Assembly: GCA_016718655.1 (NCBI GenBank)
Contig: JADKCV010000018.1
Coordinates: 20,558 to 84,557, forward strand
Source of the DNA: Flavobacteriales bacterium
Lineage (GTDB): Bacteria; Bacteroidota; Bacteroidia; Flavobacteriales_F; PHOS-HE28
Direction of reading: 5' to 3'
DNA length: 64,000 nt
The translations under genes were made by a program, and so were the position numbers. The stretch's first letter is position 1. Each line of letters starts with the position of its first letter. A model generated the notes under the pieces. The model had not been told where the DNA came from. It did not search any database and saw only the letters and a list, made by a program, of their open reading frames with translations. Positions 59,844-64,000 of the stretch are shown piece after piece.

Positions 59844-59941
59844 GGGGCAAGTCCTGTACGACCAGCTCCCGCTGAATCCCCCAGGTCCGGAAGGAAGCAA
59901 GGGTAGGCGGTTGTAGCGGTGCGATGCGGGTCGCTTGCCCC
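59844..59941 (+). ncRNA. ffs: Signal recognition particle 4.5S RNA
   Basis: Small SRP RNA of about 98 nt. The universally conserved SRP core GGTCCGGAAGGAAGCA lies at 59885-59900. The 5' end GGGGCAAG pairs with CTTGCCCC at the 3' end, closing a single long hairpin. A T-run (CACTTTTTTT) follows at once as terminator, and a -7 box lies just before it. It binds Ffh and directs membrane-protein ribosomes to the translocon. It is transcribed divergently from the GT2 gene. Confidence 0.95.
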
Positions 59942-60153
59942 ACTTTTTTTGCCCGTATTGAACGAATCGCGGTCATGTTCCAAGCCCCATTGATCCGGTC
60001 CCGTACCCGAATTCCAAGGCGCTAAGCTGCCGCCGATCATCGAGGGGGATCAAGGTTGTTCTTCCTGAGGTCGCACCCATCCTGCCATGGATCATAGCCC
60101 GTTCGTTCATCAGGGCCCTGATCCAAACCACGATCAGCCTTTCCGGTTCGCAC
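59942..60153. other. Intergenic stretch between ffs and the alkB-like gene
   Basis: Starts with the ffs T-run. I see no further gene or RNA fold in the rest, up to the TAGCTTTG box. Confidence 0.5.
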
Positions 60154-60161
60154 TAGCTTTG
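60154..60161 (+). promoter_or_regulatory. -7 promoter box of the alkB-like gene
   Basis: TAGCTTTG, a perfect TAnnTTTG, only 4 nt before the ATG at 60166, implying a near-leaderless mRNA. Confidence 0.5.
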
Positions 60162-60165
60162 GGCA

Positions 60166-61284
60166 ATGTCCACCGTTGCGATCCGCTCCTTACCAGCGCT
60201 CCGTCGGCACATCCGCTTCCGGGCCCTGCGTTATTCGATCACCCTGACCGCCCCCGCGCTAGCGATCGCGGGACTGCTGCTTCCTGGCTGGTGGACGTGG
60301 GCCACGGTATTCTATGCCTTCGGGGTGATCCCGCTGTTGGAACTACTGATCCCTGCGGACAAGTACAATTTGAGCAAGGAAGAAGGAACGGCCGCTTTGG
60401 AAGACCCCCTGTTCGATAGGCTGCTTCATGCCATCGTTCCCATCCAATGGGGTATTCTCATCCTATTCCTGTTCCAAGTGGATCGGACCGGTCTTGCCCT
60501 TTGGGAAGTGGCCGGGAGGATCCTGAGCATGGGCATCCTATGCGGGATCCATGGGATCAACGTGGCGCATGAATTGGGCCACCGCGTCAGGCGCTGGGAG
60601 CGGGATCTTGCGCGTGCCTTGTTGCTCACGAGCCTTTACATGCACTTCATAATCGAACACAACCGGGGCCACCACCGCCGCGTGGCCACACCCGACGATC
60701 CTGCCTCGGCACGGTTTGGCGAATGGCTGCCCCTGTTCTGGTTGCGCAGCGGTATCCTCAGCTTCATCAGTGCATGGCACATCGAGGCTGACCGTATGCG
60801 TAAGGAAGGTCACAAACCTTATGGATGGCGCAACGAAATGCTCCAGGCCTTGTTCTGGCAAGGCGCGCTCGTGCTTGTGATCGGTGTGGTGTTCAATGTC
60901 AAGGTCATGACCGCATTCCTACTGGCAGCGTTCGCGGGTATGATCCTGCTGGAAACGGTGAACTATATCGAGCATTATGGCCTACAGCGCGCGCGTTCGA
61001 ACCAAGGGGGATATGTCCGGGTGCAGCATGTCCATTCATGGAACAGCGACCACGTCATGGGGCGTCTTATGCTCTTCGAACTCTCCCGGCATAGTGACCA
61101 CCACTGGAAGGCCAGTCGCAAATACCAGGTCCTGGATAGCCATGCGGATGCACCACAATTGCCCACCGGTTACCCGGGCATGATGTTATTGAGCGCGATC
61201 CCACCCTTGTTCTTCGCCGTGATGCATCCCCGATTGAAGCGGATGTACGAACAGTACGACACGCTCGTCGGTCCGGTCCGATAA
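60166..61284 (+). CDS. alkB: AlkB-type alkane 1-monooxygenase / membrane di-iron hydroxylase
   Basis: A 372-residue integral membrane non-haem di-iron enzyme. All histidine boxes of AlkB are present: HELGHRV near residue 137, EHNRGHHRRVATPDDPASA near residue 165, NYIEHYGLQR near residue 267, and LFELSRHSDHHWKASRKYQ near residue 305. Six membrane helices fit the family fold. By family it hydroxylates medium-chain alkanes or related fatty substrates with electrons from rubredoxin. No rubredoxin or rubredoxin reductase gene is nearby, and none is fused. Chain-length specificity is not readable. The malate synthase homologue downstream (gap 83 nt) might be co-transcribed. Confidence 0.9.
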   Translation: MSTVAIRSLPALRRHIRFRALRYSITLTAPALAIAGLLLPGWWTWATVFYAFGVIPLLELLIPADKYNLSKEEGTAALEDPLFDRLLHAIVPIQWGILILFLFQVDRTGLALWEVAGRILSMGILCGIHGINVAHELGHRVRRWERDLARALLLTSLYMHFIIEHNRGHHRRVATPDDPASARFGEWLPLFWLRSGILSFISAWHIEADRMRKEGHKPYGWRNEMLQALFWQGALVLVIGVVFNVKVMTAFLLAAFAGMILLETVNYIEHYGLQRARSNQGGYVRVQHVHSWNSDHVMGRLMLFELSRHSDHHWKASRKYQVLDSHADAPQLPTGYPGMMLLSAIPPLFFAVMHPRLKRMYEQYDTLVGPVR

Positions 61285-61367
61285 CTTTGGTGCACGCTCC
61301 GGCACCCGGTTTGCTTCGTCGATAACCAGAAACGGCTCATCAACGTAGAACCGGCGTCCATCGAATC

Positions 61368-62897
61368 ATGAATAGTACGGAGGAGACCGTTCAGGACCGT
61401 GCCGTTCCATCGGCCGTGAAGAGACTGATCACCGAACTGGTGCATCGTTTCGGGCGTAAGCGTATCGACCTGTTGACAGCCCGTTCATCGAGCAGGGCTG
61501 AACTTTCCAGCGGTGCGGTGGACTTCCGCGCAGAGACCGCTCATGTGCGTCGATCCGACTGGACCATTGACCCGTTACCCGATGCCCTGATGGAGCGCCG
61601 GGTGGAGCTCATTGGCGGCGCGCACCGATCCGAGCTCATCAATGGGTTGAACGCAGGGGCCAAGACGTACATCGCCGACCTCTGGAACTTCACACCGAAC
61701 GACACCTGGAACATCCTGCGGGCCCATCGGAGCTTGGAGCGTGCCGCAAAATTGGAACTGGCCTACTTGGACACCGAAGAGGGCCGCGTGCGGGTGAACC
61801 CGAACACCGCTACCCGACTGATGGTGGTACCTCGGCCCCTTTTCGCGTTGGAAAGTGTCCTCATGTTGGACGATGAACCGGTGCCCGCCGCATTCTTCGA
61901 CCTGGCCATGCTGGTGCATAACTGCGCGGCCAGTTGGGCCGCCAAGCAAGGTGGGATCTACCTCTACTTGCGCGACGTGCACGGTCATCTGGAAGCCCGG
62001 TTATGGGAGCAGGTGTTCGACCTGCTGGAAGAACTGTCCGATCTGCCAAGGGGAACCATCCGCGCCACTGTGATGATCGACAGTATCACAGGAGCACTCG
62101 AGGCCGATGAGATCCTGTTCGAACTGATGCACCACGCTGCCGGCCTGAGCGTGCACCCGCAAGGTTATGCGGCGGACCATGTCGCACTGTTCCATGGAAC
62201 GGACCGCCCGGTACTACCCGACCGGGAGACCATCTTCCTGAACGCCCCTATGTTGCGTGCGTTGAGCCTTCGCATCATCGGCGTTTGCCACCGGCGCGGG
62301 TGCCACGCCATCGGAGCACCCAGTTTCGTGCTTCCACCCTTGGTAAGGGAAAGGATGAAAGCCAGTTACTTGGAGATGCTCGGAGACAAGGAACGCGAAG
62401 CTGTGGATGGTTTCGACGGTACCATCGTGGTTGATGGTGATACGGTCAATCCGGCAATGGTGGAGTTCAATAAGAGCATGCCCCGAGCGAACCAGTTGTA
62501 CTACCTGCGCAACGACGATATCCGCCCGAGCGACCTCATCCAGCGACCGGAGGGGGCCATTTCAGTGGACAGCCTTGTGGGGATGATACGCACCACGCTC
62601 CGGTTCATGGTGGAACGTAAGGAAAGCCGTGGCTGGGTGATCCAAGGAGGACGGAAACACGATCGTTCCTCCTTGCGGCTCGCCCTGCGCTTGCTTTGGC
62701 AGTGGAACCATAGCGCTGCCGGTGTGATCACCGCGACAGGTCTCGAGGTCCGCGATCACCTCATACGCTTCCTGGTCCGCAAGGAGAGTGAGAAGATGTT
62801 CGCCGATAGCGATGACCACACGCGTAGGTTGGCCGCCAAGGCGGTGGATCGTATGATCGAGCTCGTGCTGGCCCCGGAGGTTCCCATGGAGCCTTGA
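61368..62897 (+). CDS. Divergent malate synthase A homologue, metal site altered
   Basis: A 509-residue protein that aligns along its whole length with malate synthase A. Examples are LPRGTIRATVMIDSITGALE, ILFELMHHAAGLS, LPDRETIFLNAPMLRALSLR, CHRRGCHAIGAPSFV, GFDGTIVV and LLWQWNH. Yet key motifs have changed: the usual ADFEDS is ADLWNF (103-108), (V/P)RGxH is PRPLF (155-159), IETI is IDSI, and the GLNxGRWDYIFS segment with a Mg ligand is GLSVHPQGYAAD (259-270). A catalytic-type Asp may remain at KHDRSSLR. It probably does not make malate in the normal way, or it has a new substrate. No isocitrate lyase is adjacent. The alkB gene lies upstream. Confidence 0.78.
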   Translation: MNSTEETVQDRAVPSAVKRLITELVHRFGRKRIDLLTARSSSRAELSSGAVDFRAETAHVRRSDWTIDPLPDALMERRVELIGGAHRSELINGLNAGAKTYIADLWNFTPNDTWNILRAHRSLERAAKLELAYLDTEEGRVRVNPNTATRLMVVPRPLFALESVLMLDDEPVPAAFFDLAMLVHNCAASWAAKQGGIYLYLRDVHGHLEARLWEQVFDLLEELSDLPRGTIRATVMIDSITGALEADEILFELMHHAAGLSVHPQGYAADHVALFHGTDRPVLPDRETIFLNAPMLRALSLRIIGVCHRRGCHAIGAPSFVLPPLVRERMKASYLEMLGDKEREAVDGFDGTIVVDGDTVNPAMVEFNKSMPRANQLYYLRNDDIRPSDLIQRPEGAISVDSLVGMIRTTLRFMVERKESRGWVIQGGRKHDRSSLRLALRLLWQWNHSAAGVITATGLEVRDHLIRFLVRKESEKMFADSDDHTRRLAAKAVDRMIELVLAPEVPMEP

Positions 62898-62919
62898 ACT
62901 GAAGCGCCCCGCGCCTATC

Positions 62920-63207
62920 TTGGCCGCAGAAGTGGCCTACCCCGATTGGATATCCCTGAACGACCGGTTGCCTGAGGATGGGCAGCGCGTACTGTGCAAG
63001 GTACCTGGGAACTCGGTCTTCCTACCCGGCAAGACCGGGGCCACCGAACAGCGGGAAGTGGTGATCATGCGCTTTGCCAAGGACTTCTTCCTGAAGAACC
63101 CCAGCAAGACCGGCTACTCGGGTCCCTCCCACTTCTGGCTGGGTGAAGGCACGAGCAACCGCTTCTTTGTGGAGGTGACCCACTGGCTTCCGCTCCCCTT
63201 GGTATGA
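62920..63207 (+). CDS. DUF551 domain protein
   Basis: A small soluble protein of up to 95 residues. YPDWISLNDRLPEDGQRVL at the start and the final VTHWLPLPLV are the hallmarks of the DUF551 family (WISVxDRLPExGxxVL and HWxPLP). The middle holds a variable stretch with FLKNPSKTGYSGPSHFWLG. Possible starts are TTG at 62920 or GTG at 62932; there is no ATG before the motif. DUF551 proteins are often found in phages, but no other phage gene is here. Function unknown. Confidence 0.7.
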   Translation: MAAEVAYPDWISLNDRLPEDGQRVLCKVPGNSVFLPGKTGATEQREVVIMRFAKDFFLKNPSKTGYSGPSHFWLGEGTSNRFFVEVTHWLPLPLV

Positions 63208-63225
63208 GGCGATCGTCCGGAAATG

Positions 63226-63263
63226 GGACAGGGTGCCCGACCTGAAGGTCGAACACCCTGTCC
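63226..63263. terminator. Hairpin between convergent genes
   Basis: Perfect 10-bp stem (GGACAGGGTG with CACCCTGTCC) and an inner CGACCT/AGGTCG stem, between the DUF551 gene (plus) and the FKBP gene (minus). No long T-tract on either side. Confidence 0.6.
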
Positions 63264-63277
63264 TGAATGCTAACGGA

Positions 63278-63979
63278 TCACTTCACAATGTCCAACAGCT
63301 CCACCTCGAAGATGAGGGTGCTGTTACCGGGGATGGTGCCGCCAGGTCCACCGGATGGACCATAGGCGAGATCGCTGGGGATGTACAGTTTCCATTTGCT
63401 GCCCACGGGCATCAATTGGATGGCCTCCACCCAACCGCGGATCACACCACCCACCGGGAAGGTGGCTGGTTCACCGCGATCCACGGAACTATCGAATTTG
63501 GTTCCATCGATCAAGGTACCGGTGTAATGCACCTTCACCTGATCGCTCGCCAACGGCTTGGCGCCTTTGCCCATGGTGATCACCTCGTACTGAAGACCGC
63601 TCTCGGTGGTGGTAACACCCGGCTTCTTGCCATTTTCGGCCAGGAAGGCCTCACCGGCCACGCGATTCTCCTCTCCCTTCACCTGCTCCTCGGCCATACG
63701 GCGCTCCTGCAACTTCATCATGTAACCCTGCACCACCTGTTCCAAGGAGGCCTGGTCCATCATGGTATTGCTGTCCAGACCGTGGCGCAAACCCAATGCC
63801 ATCGCATCGATGTTCACACTGTCGAGTTTGCCACGTTTGAAGTTGGCCCCGATGTCTGCGCCGATGGCATAGCTTACGGAATCCATTTCGTTCTTCAGTT
63901 CCACGGGGCCTTTCTGGCCTTGGGAGCAAGCGCTGAGGAAGGTCATCGCCAGCGCGGCGTTCACGATGCGTACGGTCAT
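63278..63979 (-). CDS. FKBP-type peptidyl-prolyl isomerase lipoprotein
   Basis: A 233-residue envelope protein. The signal TVRIVNAALAMTFLSACSQG carries a lipobox cysteine near residue 18. Residues about 30-120 form an N-terminal helical dimerisation domain as in FkpA/Mip (ELKNEMDSVSYAIGADIG, VVQGYMMKLQERRMAEEQ). The FKBP domain (about 125-233) has VKVHYTGTLIDGTKFDSSVD, FPVGGVIRGWVEAIQLMPVG, the tryptophan floor residue, and IPSDLAYGPSGGPGGTIPGN. It speeds cis-trans proline isomerisation and aids folding of exported proteins. The start at 63979 is complete within the window; the gene is convergent with the DUF551 gene. Confidence 0.92.
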   Translation of the reverse strand: MTVRIVNAALAMTFLSACSQGQKGPVELKNEMDSVSYAIGADIGANFKRGKLDSVNIDAMALGLRHGLDSNTMMDQASLEQVVQGYMMKLQERRMAEEQVKGEENRVAGEAFLAENGKKPGVTTTESGLQYEVITMGKGAKPLASDQVKVHYTGTLIDGTKFDSSVDRGEPATFPVGGVIRGWVEAIQLMPVGSKWKLYIPSDLAYGPSGGPGGTIPGNSTLIFEVELLDIVK

Positions 63980-64000
63980 GGGGGATGAATGGGGCGCGAA

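Overview
The window looks like chromosomal DNA of a high-GC member of the Bacteroidota, most likely a Flavobacteriales-type lineage. Three lines of evidence support this. Large secreted proteins end in type IX secretion (T9SS) sorting domains: type B gliding-motility-like tails at 6126-8897 and 16840-22950, and a type A tail at 9008-11464. Many genes are preceded by a TAnnTTYG -7 promoter box, often only 4-20 nt before the start, with little sign of Shine-Dalgarno sequences. Several families are typical of Bacteroidota (choice-of-anchor B protein, PadR-PspC pair, DUF4397 protein, a small membrane-anchored protein). I see no rRNA, tRNA, CRISPR array, transposase or prophage. The one RNA gene is the SRP 4.5S RNA at 59844-59941.

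Layout. 1-6 kb: M42 aminopeptidase, a small membrane protein, a GNAT acetyltransferase, a GT39-like glycosyltransferase and an S9 peptidase. 6-11.5 kb: a CotH-kinase/lamin-tail surface protein and a DUF4397 protein made of three 705-bp tandem repeats. 11.6-16.8 kb: a CarH-like B12-binding MerR regulator, a GlcD-like FAD oxidase, an exported low-complexity protein and a voltage-gated potassium channel with a zinc ribbon. 16.8-23 kb: a giant PKD-repeat adhesin. 23-28 kb (minus strand): hydrolase, hutH, hisS and a luciferase-like monooxygenase. 28-32 kb: two paralogous TPR-type exported proteins around a J-domain/KTSC gene, then a choice-of-anchor B protein. 32-36 kb: a DUF4143 ATPase framed by AT-rich palindromes, ettA and a small anchored protein. 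36-41.6 kb: PadR-PspC operon, ureohydrolase, methyltransferase, SET-domain protein and a DsbA/FrnE-like lipoprotein. 41.7-47.6 kb: a tight operon of a LysM/transglycosylase-like pseudoenzyme, two SGNH proteins and an MBOAT acyltransferase, probably for O-acylation of an envelope glycan. 47.6-53.4 kb: a PF10136 membrane protein, a sugar epimerase, a GT4, an exported MORN-like protein and a lipoprotein. 53.6-60 kb: two different L,D-transpeptidases and three polyprenyl-sugar-type membrane glycosyltransferases. 60-64 kb: SRP RNA, AlkB-type monooxygenase, a divergent malate synthase homologue, a DUF551 protein and an FKBP isomerase lipoprotein.

Together, much of the window serves the cell envelope: peptidoglycan remodelling (two L,D-transpeptidases, LysM protein, SGNH/MBOAT), lipid-linked glycosylation and T9SS cargo. 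The most distinctive items are the LysM-pseudoenzyme/SGNH/SGNH/MBOAT operon, the malate-synthase homologue that has lost conserved metal-site residues beside alkB, the palindrome-framed DUF4143 gene, and a GT4 gene that carries an in-frame GC palindrome.

Quality warning: six genes, including the essential hisS (three breaks), carry single-base frameshifts at short homopolymers or duplicated bases. These look like consensus sequencing errors rather than real gene decay. The affected genes are annotated as single repaired genes.
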